A stretch of DNA of 64,000 bases from Spongilla lacustris (taxonomy: Eukaryota > Porifera > Demospongiae > Spongillida > Spongillidae), in the NCBI GenBank assembly GCA_949361645.1, contig OX442433.1:604110-668109 (forward strand), read 5' to 3'. The notes beneath the pieces are model-generated. The model saw only the letters and a list, made by a program, of their open reading frames with translations, had not been told where the DNA came from and made no database searches. Both the position numbers and the translations under genes were made by a program. Positions 1 through 11,827 of the stretch are shown piece by piece (within the stretch, counting starts at the first letter, position 1; each line of letters starts with the position of its first letter).

Positions 1-507
1 AACGTGCTTAGACGTGGTGGTGGTGGTGTTGGTGGCACTCGGTGTGGAAAGATGAGAGGCGTCGCAACCGGCGACAAGCCAAAAATAAGTGGCCGTGCTC
101 GAGTGTTGATGAGAGGCCACGTGGAAGAGAGAAAACCGGGAATGTGTAGAACAATTCGAGTATGTGGGCGTTTGTGTGGCATGCTTCGAGGTTCTGTGCA
201 GTGGGCCAGATGATTAAGTGATACCTTTAATAGTCATCAACAACCTCCCTGCTGACACTCCCCTTCAAAGTATACCCTTACATCATAATCGAAGTTGGGG
301 GAAAATTTTTGAGTTAACCGCCCCCTTTTAGGGGTGAGGCTCCTTGTAGGGGTAGGGGAAGCAATGGTAGCACATGACCAATGCAACCAGTCACATCACG
401 TGTACATGTTTGCCTCTGTGCCCAAGTGTTCCAAACATTTGAAAACAAAAAATATCATTGTTTTTTGTTTTTTCATATCTGTATGGTGACAGGTGTGTAT
501 GATGTGC

Positions 508-510
<3 letters not shown>

Positions 511-551
<41 letters not shown>

Positions 552-601
552 ATGTGTTGAGTGTGTGTGATGTGTGTGGTGTATATGGTGTGTGTGTGTG
601 T
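511..601. repeat. (TG)n microsatellite
   Basis: Nearly pure TG dinucleotides with short interruptions. The rest of 1-800 shows no exon I can support. His/Thr-rich ORFs across this stretch are translations of the repeat. Confidence 0.85.
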
Positions 602-1232
602 GGCATGTGGACAGCTGGTGTGGAATGGTTCAAAGATGGCATCCTCCACCTCCACACACTCCACCTTTGATACCGTCATGGTCTCTGCACAGATTAAAAG
701 CCGTGCCCATTGAGTGCTCCAAGCCTCAAAAATGCCATAAAACTCCTGAGTAAATGCCTTGTTCAGTGAGGTATCATGCGTGTTTCCGTTTAATTTCCAT
801 GGCAATGAACCATTGATATTCTATTTGATGGCCCTTGCTGTGGTATGAAAGAGTGCAGCAATCGATAGAGGGGACCAATTCGCTGCCCACACACCGTGTG
901 ATTATAGGGCAAAAGCATGAGGGCCATCGCTGCTGTTACGGTATGACCAATGACACACCTCATTCAGCGCGACTGTTTGTTATTAAGTTGCGGCCTTTTT
1001 GTAAAACATTCCAAACCAAGTGTGCATATCTCAAAGGTAGGCCCACCTTAGGGGGGGCTCTGTGGCTTAGTCTGGTGAGGTAGGGTAGTAAACTAACCCA
1101 TGGATCAGTACTTTTGTATCAACAATTGATAGAGTTTGTCAATGCTTAATGTGGTACAGAGAATCGCTGCTGTACTGTACATGTGTGGTGTACATGGTGT
1201 TGACCAATTCCTAATTGGCCTTAAACATGCAG

Positions 1233-2066
1233 TGTGAGACCAGGTGGGCGGACTTGCTGACAGTTAGGGACAAGAATACTATGGCAGACAAAAACTTACC
1301 TGTGAGTGTGTGGGTGGTTCGCTCGTGTATGTATGCTGGTGGCATTGTTTGGGTGTCAGTGTGTGTGGTGTGCATGAATGCACCTTGTGTATGTGAGGCA
1401 TATAAGAGGGTGGGGCTTTTTTTTCTTTCATATAATTCTGGCATCTCCTGTGCAGGAGTGGACTGATGGAAGTACTGTAGTTCTGTATCCTGTGGCTGTG
1501 GGCATCAATGCTGAGGTACAGTGTGGCAGGCACAATGTAGTCACCTCCTAAAAGCGAATCCATTTGCAGCAAATTCAGTTAACCCTGAAGCAGTTTGGAG
1601 TGGTGACGCACTGTGTTGTTGTTCCTGACAAGGGTGAATTGTGCGCATACGTGAGGTAAGGTTGGGGGGGGGGGGGGGGGGGGAGGGGAGGGGGCTTGTG
1701 GATGCCATTGCAGCTATAACCTTCCTACCGTGCAGAATGCAACAGGAGTGTGAGTGTGACCGTGTGATTACAGGGGTCTACAATGCTCTAGGTAAGGGTG
1801 GGAATGTTGTGTATTGGAGTGTGCTCCCAAAATTGACTCTTCTGCCACGGATTTTCAAAACACCACTGCTTGTTATGTATTTCCCTTCCTTCTTGTCCAA
1901 CTCTTTGCCCATGTTATCAAAACACAGTATTATCTGTTAATGAAAGTGTTTTTGTTGACTATTTGCTGATGTTCCTCTGTGCATTTGAAAACTGAAGATG
2001 CTGTCAATAATTACATTCATTTGTATTGCAGGATCCCATGTACACTGCTCGTATGCCCTCAAGTGA
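1233..2066 (+). CDS. 3' end of an unidentified spliced gene (five coding exons)
   Basis: Five phase-compatible exons bounded by AG/GT sites are visible: 1233-1301, 1456-1515, 1570-1655, 1736-1791 and 2032-2066, ending at a TGA. The joined protein end is about 101 aa. It runs through blocks such as RWADLLTVRDKNTM, GSTVVLYPVAVGINAE and THCVVVPDKGELCAYVR and ends SYALK. Consistent phase across four introns makes chance unlikely. Upstream coding sequence probably exists (an in-phase stretch ends at a donor near 1036), but I could not join it with confidence. I do not recognise the family; the DKGELCAY block loosely resembles the end of an adenylate-forming domain, which is only a guess. The next gene starts about 380 bp downstream on the same strand. 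Confidence 0.5.
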
Positions 2067-2379
2067 TCAGACACAGTGTGCACATGCTTGCTTGCTTGGG
2101 GACGCCAGCACTACCGCATTTTAGCAGGATACACGTACCATGTACCTATTAACGTTATCACCAATCAATTACTAATTTTATTGTTGTTATTGTTGTTACC
2201 GTGCATGGATATATGTGTTGTGATATGTATATGTGTGTTCATTTATTCAGCGTTAGTGAGTGGGTTTGTGTACGTTTTCGTTTGGTGGTGCTACTGAGAA
2301 AAGAAAAAAGAAATTATCGCGGGGCGCCAGCCTCATTACGTCATTTTCACTCATTCATTTCAATTACTCTTTTAGTGTG

Positions 2380-2387
2380 TATAAATT
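2380..2387 (+). promoter_or_regulatory. Candidate TATA box of the forkhead gene
   Basis: The sequence TATAAATT lies 62 bp upstream of the first in-frame ATG (2449) of the forkhead ORF. If used, transcription would start near 2410, which leaves 2449 or 2539 as initiators. The open frame extends further upstream but without a clear ATG, so that part is taken as 5' flank. Confidence 0.4.
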
Positions 2388-2448
2388 CGAATGCAAAACA
2401 GGAATTGGCATCAATATTTTACCCTTGCGCAAAGCATTTCTTTCCAGT

Positions 2449-3417
2449 ATGCCGGTTGCGCACGGAACAGACTGTCACAGTGCAGTGCAGCAAAATACTT
2501 GCGAAAGGGAAATACGACTCGCTTTGGAGAACTCGCTAATGAGCAAAGGAAACAAAACCAATCCGGAGCCCGTCTCTTGTGTTGCGGCTCGGGAGATCAA
2601 ACTCAACTCGATGTACAGCGATGACGGTGACGACAAGCTGAAAGCGGTCAAGCCTCCGTACTCGTATGTTGCCCTTATCTCCATGGCCATTCAGAGCTCC
2701 GCGGAAAGGCGACTGACTCTCAACGGGATCTACGACTTCATTACAAAGAATTTCCCGTACTATCGCAACAGGGAGAACCAGGGGTGGAGAAACTCAATCA
2801 GACATAACCTGTCGCTGCACGAATGTTTCATGAAGCTTCCTGCGAAGGGAGGAAAGAACGGAAAGAGCCACTACTGGGTGCTGGACCCCAACCATGAAGT
2901 CCTCTTCGAAGAGGGAAATTACCGCCGACGAAGGCGTCGTCCCGTGAAGCGAGTGGCATTCTCTCCAGCAGCCCCTTACGCATACGGGAGATACCCGAGC
3001 TTCGGCTATCCGTCTGCCATGACAGATCCGAGACCCACCATGAATAGTTGGATGGACCCTGGTATGTTCTCTTCACCGTACGGTTTTCCCATGAACGGTA
3101 ACCATAGCAATAACAACACACTGGGCCTGCAGTCTCCACTTTCGCAGCCGCTGGGGATGCGCTCCGACATATACGGGCAGAGCACCGCATCGTCATACTC
3201 TCCATTCATGTACTCTCCACGCTCGAATGATACGCGGAGCCAGAATGCTTCCCTCCCGCTGATCTCGCCATACCCACCTCCGTCATTCCCTAGCATCCCC
3301 TACGCCTCTGTAGGCTCCTCGAATTCATCTCACGACAGCAAGGGGTCTTTCCCAAGCCTAAACTCCCAAACTGTTCCCACTTCTCCTCTGTGGCACCCTA
3401 CAGCCGGTCTCAATTGA
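2449..3417 (+). CDS. Forkhead transcription factor, FoxL2-like, intronless
   Basis: The DNA-binding forkhead domain is complete, running from [14 protein letters not shown] through [16 protein letters not shown] and KSHYWVLDP to [16 protein letters not shown], roughly residues 66-165 counted from the ATG at 2449. Helix 3 with [13 protein letters not shown] is the base-contacting segment. The wing ending in an Arg-rich GNYRRRRR tail is characteristic of FoxL2 and related FoxL1/FoxC groups, and FoxL2 fits best. The rest is a Ser/Pro/Tyr-rich low-complexity C-terminus, typical of Fox activation or repression regions. The start is 2449 (322 aa) or 2539 (292 aa); I chose the longer because a TATA-like box lies just upstream. 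The protein is expected to act in the nucleus. No intron is seen, as is common in FoxL2 genes. Confidence 0.85.
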   Translation: MPVAHGTDCHSAVQQNTCEREIRLALENSLMSKGNKTNPEPVSCVAAREIKLNSMYSDDGDDKLKAVKPPYSYVALISMAIQSSAERRLTLNGIYDFITKNFPYYRNRENQGWRNSIRHNLSLHECFMKLPAKGGKNGKSHYWVLDPNHEVLFEEGNYRRRRRRPVKRVAFSPAAPYAYGRYPSFGYPSAMTDPRPTMNSWMDPGMFSSPYGFPMNGNHSNNNTLGLQSPLSQPLGMRSDIYGQSTASSYSPFMYSPRSNDTRSQNASLPLISPYPPPSFPSIPYASVGSSNSSHDSKGSFPSLNSQTVPTSPLWHPTAGLN

Positions 3418-4299
3418 AGCGACCGTGTCCCTCCGTTTATCACTTTACCTCTTACTCACTTCGATTCGATGTTACTTGCGTTTGTCATCCCATTTATTTC
3501 AGACTCAGTAGAAGCCGGACCAAAAAAGAAGTATCACCTCTGTACAACTCATTCATGGGTGCATGCACGTGGGAGTTGATCCATATCACTTTGTATTCCC
3601 TTTTTTTTTTTGCCCTCTGTGATTTTTAAATATTATACTTGTATACGTCAAATCAATCGTGGATCCATGCGCGGGGAGCGGTTACGGTATATGTAGTTAT
3701 ACGTACTGATTGTCCCGCCAAACATGGAACTTTGGAAGTCATGCAGTAGCCATACTGCATGTGCACCTGCAATTTTTTCTCCCATGCCCACGTTGGCTTA
3801 CAGCCTTGTTCACGTGTAACAATCTCGATCTACATGGAAATTACAGGTGGCCTAGGCCCTAGAGATGGTGGGATGGAACCATGGCTTTCCGAGGTTTTAT
3901 GCATGTCCTGACCAGCAGTCTATATAAAAGGAGGAAGCATAAACTGTTACTGAGGGGGAAGGACTGGCCCTAGTAGCACACGGCTCGGCTCTTCAAAAAA
4001 TACATATCTTATGAATCTTTGAGTCTTGCTTTGCCTTTGATGAGAGCAAATGCTACGTCGTCTGCCACCATCGACTTAAACGTATAGTTTTTCATTATCA
4101 TGTGTATGGGCGGTGCTCTTATATTATAACTTTCCCAGCGCATGCCGTCAAACAAGATATGACCAATTATAACCATTTTTTGTAGCAAGGTCTTATACTT
4201 GCGCCGTTGCACGTGATGCACAAGTAAATATATACTGACGAACCTTCTATTTTTATTTATATTTAAGGACATACATCAGAGGCAAAACATCTAGAAAGG

Positions 4300-4561
4300 A
4301 TGGCTGTGGCATTTGCTCCAAGAAGGTTAAGGTTCAGTTTGCCATAAAGGTCGCCAAGGACCACTGCCTTGGCCCTGTTTGAGGTGACTCCATGGCTTCA
4401 TTCCCCCCCCCCCCCCCCCAGCACCATATGCTTCTATTATCATTATTGTATAATAAGTAAATACATAGTCAAAACAATACATACACACACAACATACAAG
4501 AAACACAACAGATATACATATAATTACACGTATACAAACATGAATTTAACTATATTAAGTT

Positions 4562-4638
<77 letters not shown>

Positions 4639-6300
4639 CACAATGGCAAAGAACAGCCTGGCTCGTATCCATCCTGCAACTTTGGAATACGTTCCCCCCC
4701 CCCCCCCCCCCCCCCCATTTGTTGATCAGCAAGGAGTTGTATGAAACATTATGCTTCTCAGCCCAAAACTCCCATCAATGGATACAACTATACAATTATC
4801 ATTATGTATTGAAAAAAAAAGGCATTGGCTCTAAAATTACAGAATATAAATGTCATGAGCTACACTGCCTAAAACTATAGTTATACTCAAATATTGAGAT
4901 GGGGAGGATGGCTGCAATAAAAAGAAAAGCCACCTAGAGTTACGATGGGGGTTCAGAGCCAATGCCATGAATAATGGCCTCTGCTCAAGATAGCAGTGCC
5001 CTTGCATTTGCTCTGACAAGGACCAAGTTAAGCCTACTGTAGAGTCATGAGGTGACCTGAGACTTCCCCCAGCCCGCATGCGGCAAGGTGAGAGATATGT
5101 AAGCTCCCTCCCCCCAGCAACAATAACATCACTAACCTAACCTCTTATTATCATAATACAAAATAATACAGATAAACATCAATAAAAGTTCCATTATATT
5201 AAGATTTACATACACAGCTCAATATATCTAACTGCACTACAATGAAATCTAAACCAGCACACCTCACATTGCCTCCGTCCCTGCACACAGCAACAGAAAT
5301 TTATTATGTTATTGATGACCTAGTTTACAAAGAAGTGTTAAAAGAACCAGTCGTGCAAGAGGCAAATGATGCTGAAGTCATACCCTCCCTATTGCCGATC
5401 TGAGTATCAGAGGAGTATGGCAGCCCCAGACCATGGCATTGTTTGATATATGTGTCACACCCACAATGAGGCGTTACTGCCATTCTCTCTTTAGCTGAGG
5501 AAGAAAAAGAAAAGGACAAGAAGAAGGCTGTCATTTGCAATCATTGGAGCCTCTCACACCGGATAGGGTTGCCCAGTATCTCTTTCTGAAGTTCTCAATT
5601 ATTATATTTAGTATGCCATTTTAGGGATATATGTTTGTAGCATGTTATTTTATGCATTTTTATTTATTTATAAATAATACACAGGGTCAGCAGCAGTTGC
5701 CTCTGAGCACTCTGGCAGTGATGCTAAGTGTTCTGAGCTAGGATGGACATGCATTTCCCTTGTGGTGGAGTCATATGGAGCTTGGGGCAAAGAAACTGTT
5801 CAAGCTTTTTCATGGCTTGCATCACACCTTGCCACAAGGACCAACACCCCCAAGTCCAAGGTGGTCTCCAGCCTGTATGGCTGCCTCAATATGTCTCTTG
5901 GTGCAAGCGAATGCCCGGGCCCTCCTATGGGATGGATGCTCACTCCAGAAGGGGCATATAGTCCCTCACCATACCTTGTAGCTAATGTGCTTTGTTTTGA
6001 ATATATAAGCACCAACATAATTATGAAAAGGTGATGTCCAATGAAGACATAGCTCTTGTCAGCACAGCTCTTGCAGAGGACCTGGCCAAGGTGAGGATGA
6101 GTCTGCCATAATAATATTATTATTATTTTTAAAATGTATAATGATTAAGATAATGATATTACATATATATAAGACAATATAGCAAGCAAGTAACAGAGAA
6201 CAGTTCAAAGGGGCTCAATCCTACTAAGGATGGCTGATGCTAATAATCACACAAGGCAGGTGTTTAGTCTGCCATATAGGTCGCGTGTGATAACTGCTCC
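4300..6300 (+). mobile_element. Decayed non-LTR retrotransposon sequence with RT C-terminal region
   Basis: Between 5310 and 5990 the plus strand carries broken pieces of the region downstream of reverse transcriptase in invertebrate LINE-type ORFs: DLSIRGVWQPQTMALFDI near 5395-5450 and VVESYGAWGKE with SWLASHLATRTNTPKS near 5765-5865. Frames are interrupted by stops and shifts, so it is dead. Short related blocks at about 4300-4385 and 6215-6300 probably belong to the same insertion or to neighbouring copies. A similar fragment occurs at 27.5-27.8 kb on the other strand. The (CA)n at 4564-4637 and poly-C at 4695-4716 lie inside. Confidence 0.6.
4564..4637. repeat. (CA)37 microsatellite
   Basis: An uninterrupted CA dinucleotide array, followed 58 bp later by a 22-nt poly-C tract (4695-4716). 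Confidence 0.95.
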
Positions 6301-6658
6301 TGAAGACATTCCCGCTTCCAACACGTTAAGTTAATTAAGCGGTAAGGTTACCGAAAAGTCAAAAGCTGCTTGAACATACACAAGAACAAAGAACTAACTA
6401 CACTAGTCTGGGGACCAGACTACTAACTACACTACATTATGCTCAAATGTCCTAAAGAACTACTACTCTGCCCATGATGGCCCTGGATATTGATCAGACT
6501 AGACACATGTCCATTCTGCTGTAGATGTCAAACAGGGCAATTAACATTATTATTATTATCATTACTACCCCACCATATCTCCCCCCCCCCCCCCCAGCAT
6601 CAGCCCCTCCCCTCAGCCCCAGCCCCTCCCCCCATGCAGTACCTAGTCTAGAGCTGGT

Positions 6659-6858
6659 NNNNNNNNNNNNNNNNNNNNNNNNNNNNNNNNNNNNNNNNNN
6701 NNNNNNNNNNNNNNNNNNNNNNNNNNNNNNNNNNNNNNNNNNNNNNNNNNNNNNNNNNNNNNNNNNNNNNNNNNNNNNNNNNNNNNNNNNNNNNNNNNNN
6801 NNNNNNNNNNNNNNNNNNNNNNNNNNNNNNNNNNNNNNNNNNNNNNNNNNNNNNNNNN
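6659..6858. other. Assembly gap (200 N)
   Basis: Exactly 200 N. The gap lies directly downstream of the last recognisable UBA2 exon, so missing 3' exons may sit inside or be misplaced. Its true length is unknown. Confidence 1.
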
Positions 6859-6932
6859 TATCATCCCTGTGTGTGTGTGTGTGTGTGTGATTCTCATTAC
6901 ATATGTACATACTTCCAAACGACACCAATCAC

Positions 6933-7432
6933 CTTATCCCAAATCAGTGCGCCTTTCAACACCTGTTCTTTCCTCAGCTGTGACACACTACATGTATGGA
7001 ACAAAGGGTGATTGCCACCTCCCTCCCAAAGGTCCCCCCTCCCTCCAAAAGGTCCCTCCTCCCTCCCAAAGGTCCCCCCTCCCTCCCAAAGGTCCCCCCT
7101 CCCTCCAAAAGTTCACATCGCAGGTCACTCTTACCAGTTCAGAAAGGTCTCTCCGCACGTTTGCATACACCACACCTTCTGGTCAGGGAGCACCAAGCCA
7201 TTGCCTTCAGCTGCTCCCTCTAGGTAAGGCATGGGGACCATTCATGAGGGGGGGGGGGGGGGGGGGGGGGGGGGCAGGAGGCGAAGCTAAACCTGCCTTC
7301 ATCTGGGAGGGACTCAAGCGTAAGTGGGGTAGGGGGAGTCCTGGACTGCCACAGCTTCTCCATGCTAAGGAGGTACTTGATGTCTGCATTGAACAGCTGT
7401 ACCATTGGAATGGGATCAGTTGGGGGGTGGGG

Positions 7433-7486
<54 letters not shown>

Positions 7487-9820
7487 ACACACACACGCAC
7501 ACACACACACATTCACACACACACCGCACCTTGTGGAACAGCTGCTTAGCATCATAGCCGTTCCTTTCTGCCCAGGCCCTAGTGGACAGTCTCTTTAACT
7601 CATCTGCACTGCCACCTTGGAGATAAAAAAGCAGTGAGTGCTTTAGCCAATGAGGAAGCCAGTGTTACCTCTGTCTTCATTGGCCTCAATATCATTGGTC
7701 TCAGGAGACACGTCATCATCCACATCTGGATCCCCGTAGAGCTGACTGAAGGAGCAAAGCAAGTGGATAAAAAGAATATAATTATAATGATGTATCCATT
7801 CCCCTTATCTTTCTAAGCTATAAATGTCAAATTCCCTGTAATGTGAAAGTACCAGCTTATAGATGGAAGCAATCCATTGTTACCCCTAACCCCTTATCAC
7901 TTACATTTCATCCTCCATCCCTTCCCTTCCTTCATTCCATCCCTTCCCATCTTTCATTCCATCCCTTCCCTTCTTTCATTCCATCCCTTCCCTTCTTTCA
8001 TTCCATCCCTTCCCTTCTTTCATTCCATCCCTTCCCTCATTCCATTCAATCCCTTCCCTTCCTTCATTCCATCCCTTCCCATCTTTCATTCCATCCCTTC
8101 CCTTCTTTCATTCCATCCCTTCCCTTCTTTCATTCCATCCCTTCCCTTCCCTCATTCCATTCAATCCCTTCCTTCATTTCATGCCTCCCTATCCCATTCC
8201 TATTCCTTGCTCATCCTTGACAGCCCTACCTCCACCTCCTCACTTGTACCTCCCTCATCCTCAACATCACCACTTCATCCTTGACAGCCCTACCTCCACC
8301 TCCTCACTTGTACTTCCCTGATCCTCAACATCACCACCTCATCCTTGACATCACTCTCAGTGTTAAAAATAAGTGGTATCACATCGCAAACTGCGACCAA
8401 ATATAATATTTGTTCAATTTCATTATTGTATAGCGACATTTGGGATTCAATTAATTAATTCCATCTGTTGATACAATGCATGCACACGTGTTCCAGACTA
8501 TCGATAATTTTTAAAATCGTTTACCGCCGTTGATCGAAATCGTTGCCACTTGCCGTTGGAGTTTGTTACCAAGTGTTGTTGCCGTTGTTTGAAATCGCCT
8601 TAGTTGTGAGATGCTTTTCAACAATTCAAGACTGATTGGAGAGCAAATCTTGGAATACTAACGTATTTCAAAAATGGGGCCTGAAATAGATTTTTTTTTT
8701 TTGCCAAAAAAATCTGTGGAGTTGTTCTTTGCCAAGAAACCTAGACAACCAGATGTTCAGCCATGTGGCCCACATAAAAGAACAGACTTCTAAAGACAGT
8801 AATTCGGCCTAACATGCTGGACCTGATGTGGAAATGTAGATACTGAACTTGAGAATTAATTTAGTGTTAACCTAGATATTATTGTATTAGTGTATAGCTA
8901 CCCAAAAATGTGCAATTGGTAATCATAATCAAGCATATATTTGCAGACAAGCTCTGCTAATCAACTTTTTATAAGTATTTTCCTACATTTGTGTACCACC
9001 CTCCTACCTCGTCCTTGACGTCACTCACCCTCCTACCTCGTCCTTGACATCATTCACCCTCCTATTTCATCCTTGACATCACTCACCCTCCTACCTTATC
9101 CTTGACATCACTCACCCTCCTACCTCATCCTTGACATCACTCACCCTCCTACCTCATCCTTGACATCACTCACCCTCCTACCTCATCCTTGACATCACTC
9201 ACCCTCCTACCTCATCCTTGACATCACTCACCCTCCTACCTCATCTTTCACCTCCCATCACCACCTCCATACCTTCATACCTGAAGAGGTGCTTGGCCCA
9301 CACTATGCAGTGAATTGGTTCAGAAGGAGTATTGCGTATTGTGCAGCCTGGGAAGGTTCTTGGTGCAGGCTTAGGCTGGCACTCATAGCACTCACTCAAT
9401 CCCTAAAAGTCACATGACCACAACAACCCAAATAGCTTCAAAAGGAGGTACCTTGTGGATCACAGTGACCTGCCCTAGATAACCAGCACTCCCACTCTCC
9501 ACCAATGTGACACCGGCCGCGAGACAGAGCCTGTTTACATGGTTTCTTGCGGCTATAGATGCATTGGAGTGTGTCCTTAGTGATTATAGATGGAAGGTAT
9601 GTATAACCAAACCCTTGTTGTCCAATGCGTTCATCACAAGTGAGAACTGTCTGAAGAAGTCCACATTGTACTCCGGGCTGTGTTTGAGACATACATAGCA
9701 GTCTGATATAGCTAGCTGAGTGTATGCATGTGTGTGTGTGTGTGTGTGCATGTGTGTGTGTGTGTGGTGTGTGTGTGGTGGTGTGTGTGTGTGTGTGCGT
9801 GTGTGTGTGTGCGTGTGTGT

Positions 9821-9880
<60 letters not shown>

Positions 9881-10264
9881 GCGTGCGTGCGCGCGCGAAA
9901 ACGTTCTTACTTAAAGATGGAAGCCGAGTGAGCGATGATGGTGGCTGACGGGTTAAACAGCTGGGCGCTCTCTTTGGCCACCTCCACTTTCGACCGACCA
10001 ACATGCTGCTTTTGGAAAAGAAACTGTCGGTTCAAATTACTCACGTCAATCGTGTCGAAATCAATCTGTGTAGAAAAAGGTCATACGTCATCTCCTACAA
10101 GTGCACTAGCTGTACTTAGTATCGTATATACTAACCACAGTGATATTGTCGAATCCAGTAAGAACCAAGTTTTTGAGCAGTTCGCATCCGATTCCTCCTG
10201 CTCCTACTACAAACACAGAAGAATTAGCTACAGTTGAACGTAGTGATCTATCTAAGAAAGCCAT
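6933..10264 (-). CDS. UBA2: SUMO-activating enzyme subunit 2 (UBA2/SAE2), 3' end missing
   Basis: UBA2 is the catalytic half of the SUMO E1: it adenylates SUMO and holds it on a cysteine before passing it to UBC9. Ten exons (transcript order): 10136-10264, 9911-10065, 9613-9677, 9452-9552, 9281-9402, 7669-7745, 7530-7615, 7297-7396, 7135-7219, 6933-6987. Landmarks are the ATP loop [30 protein letters not shown], the first zinc CxxC (ECYEC) and the active-site segment [16 protein letters not shown]. The chain breaks at ALIWDK, about 60% of the way along; the second CxxC, ubiquitin-like domain and tail are absent and the N gap follows. Exon 8 joins exon 9 in frame only with a GC donor (AAG then GCAGGT). 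The ATG is 58 bp from the divergent HAUS4 ATG. Confidence 0.92.
6998..7110. repeat. Minisatellite of about 20 bp in a UBA2 intron
   Basis: Tandem copies of a pyrimidine-rich unit (AAAGGTCCCCCCTCCCTCC and variants) on the plus strand, about five copies. It lies between UBA2 exons 9 and 10 and starts about 25 nt past the exon 9 donor in the sense direction, where it reads as G-rich. Confidence 0.8.
7434..7525. repeat. (CA)n microsatellite beside the UBA2 exon 7 donor
   Basis: Read on the UBA2 sense strand, this is a (GT)n array beginning a few bases after the exon 7 donor (AAG then GTGCGGTGTG). A poly-G run at 7250-7274 lies in the next intron. Confidence 0.9.
7915..8190. repeat. 22-bp minisatellite in UBA2 intron 5
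   Basis: Tandem units of about 22 bp (TTCCATCCCTTCCCTTCTTT plus CA) with a longer periodicity, since variants with CATC and with ATTCAATC recur at fixed spacing. The intron (7746-9280) is the longest in the gene. Segment 8345-8990 holds no gene I can see. Confidence 0.9.
9005..9245. repeat. 29-bp minisatellite near the UBA2 exon 5 donor
   Basis: About eight copies of a 29-bp unit containing CTCATCCTTGACATCACTCA. On the sense strand each unit offers GTAGGAG and GTGAGTG donor-like sequences, and the array begins about 40 nt after the real exon 5 donor. Confidence 0.9.
9725..9896. repeat. (TG)n / (TGCG)n microsatellite in UBA2 intron 2
   Basis: A long imperfect TG array grading into CG-containing units. 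It begins about 14 nt downstream of the UBA2 exon 2 donor on the sense strand. Confidence 0.9.
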
Positions 10265-10322
10265 ATCAAACTAATCTATAGTATATTAATACGGGCGCTA
10301 AATAGAGTGGAGGCTGTTGCAA
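10265..10322. promoter_or_regulatory. Shared divergent promoter region, UBA2 / HAUS4
   Basis: Only 58 bp separate the UBA2 ATG (minus strand) from the HAUS4 ATG (plus strand), so both 5' UTRs and any core promoter must overlap or lie inside coding DNA. No convincing TATA box is seen. Co-expression is an inference from spacing. Confidence 0.55.
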
Positions 10323-11573
10323 ATGTTGGCGCCATCTACAGCTGATACCCAAGCAAACCCGTTGTTTGCACGTTTGGTGGAAGATCTGACCACCAGAAAA
10401 CTTAACAACGCTGCAGCGCGTCTGAAAAAGGTTTAAAGATGCGAGTTTTGAGAGTGTGGTGATCGATCGATATACAACCTACATCAGGCCGAAGGTGAAA
10501 TGCGTCAGAAGAAGCTGGCGTATTTAAGACAGTTGTTGCTCTACACCCAGCTGGAAAGAGTAGCGCCTTTAGCGCTTTGGAGTGAAGAGGCAAAACAGTC
10601 TATTCGTTTGAGTGCAGATTATAACATTCTGGGACTTGAAACAAGACACTGCAAAGCGACCGAGGTGGTGATACCTTTATTCCGTATTAGCGGTATTACA
10701 TGTTGGGTTTGGCTGATATTGCAGGGTTTAGTAGAGGCCAAAGTGAATGTGCAGAGGGCACTGGAGAAGTTGTGCAGTGATGTAGTGCGGTGGTCAGGAC
10801 AAGACTTAGGTACTTATTTGATTATGGCGGGCGCGTTCTCACGTGCGGCTTATCGTTAGGTTCAGAGGGAATCACCATTGCAAAAGCGTCCCAGCTGCCA
10901 GCTGTACTAGGACAAAGACAGGAGAGTCTTGGGGCATCAGCGGACGAGCTGCAGGCTGGAAAATCAACAGTGGACAAGAAACTTTGTGCAAGGACAAAGG
11001 TAAGGCAGATTGGTTAGGGTGATCTTGGTCACCCTGGGCGGGCCTGCACATAGGTCCTGCTTAAGAGCTGCAAACAGTTGGAACAGATCCTTGTGCACAA
11101 GCTGACCTGTATTGCAGACCAGGAGTTATCAATGGTGGCCTACCAGCAAGCCCAGGCAACTGCAATGCAGAACAAACTGAGGTATGCATGCAATGTGTAT
11201 CAGTGCATCCTGGAGTGTGTGTCACGTGTTGTGCACTGTTCAAAACCCAGCACCACACATTACCAGTTGCTTAGAGACACCTACTCACAGCCTGCTGTGA
11301 AGTCTTTACGCGAAATAAGGTGCAGTGTGTTGTATGGATTTGGTGGTGCATATATAAGTGATGTTATTTTCCTTGTTGCATATTAGGACCCATCTCTTGG
11401 CAGCAAGGGAACATTGCCAGCACCAATTGTTGGAGCTTAAACAGATCATCAACGGCTACCAGAGCATTGGGGAGGAGTTTACCCAGCTGCTGTCAGAATA
11501 CATAGGTTTGGTTACAGAAATTGAGAACAAGCAGTGGGCTCTGAACGAGCTCAGACAATCTGTTGGACAGTGA
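10323..11573 (+). CDS. HAUS4: HAUS augmin-like complex subunit 4
   Basis: HAUS4 is part of the eight-subunit augmin complex that recruits gamma-tubulin to spindle microtubules. Seven exons: 10323-10430, 10488-10664, 10725-10809, 10860-10999, 11066-11181, 11275-11319, 11387-11573. Phases agree throughout, giving 285 aa. The most diagnostic part is the C-terminus, NGYQSIGEEFTQLLSEY then IENKQWALNEL, which matches the conserved HAUS4 end. The N-terminal ANPLFARLVEDLT corresponds to the NPYFSKLLLNLS block, and DTYSQPAVKSLREIR to the helix before the last exon. It is shorter than vertebrate HAUS4 (about 363 aa), mostly in the middle coiled coil, so a short exon may be missed. The exon 5 start could instead be 11078. 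It is divergent from UBA2 and 254 bp upstream of GCHFR on the same strand. Confidence 0.85.
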
Positions 11574-11827
11574 GCTTTTTTATTCAGAAGCAATCTTACT
11601 TCTTCTGTTGTGTGATATGAATGCACTATTGCTTTTCGTAACGAGTTGCAAACGTATACCAAGAGTGAGTTTCTCTTCACAATATTGTGTGAACCGTTTT
11701 CGACCGACCGCTGTTTGAAAATTTGCTGCAGTATATTGATTGCGTAACGATATTGCTAACATTACGTAATGAACGCTGTATTGCATGTGTATAATATACA
11801 ACCGTAAATTCATTTGAAAACTGAGGC

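Noticed and set aside
473..805. Minus ORF with EFYGIFEAWSTQWARLL considered as a gene
   Set aside because: It runs into the (TG)n repeat, no splice partner was found, and the plus strand is equally open; not supported.
7843..8284. Two plus ORFs with [15 protein letters not shown] repeats
   Set aside because: Translation of the 22-bp pyrimidine minisatellite, antisense to UBA2 intron 5.
9005..9245. Regular 29-bp repeats considered as a CRISPR array
   Set aside because: There are no unique spacers between repeats; it is a simple minisatellite within an animal intron.
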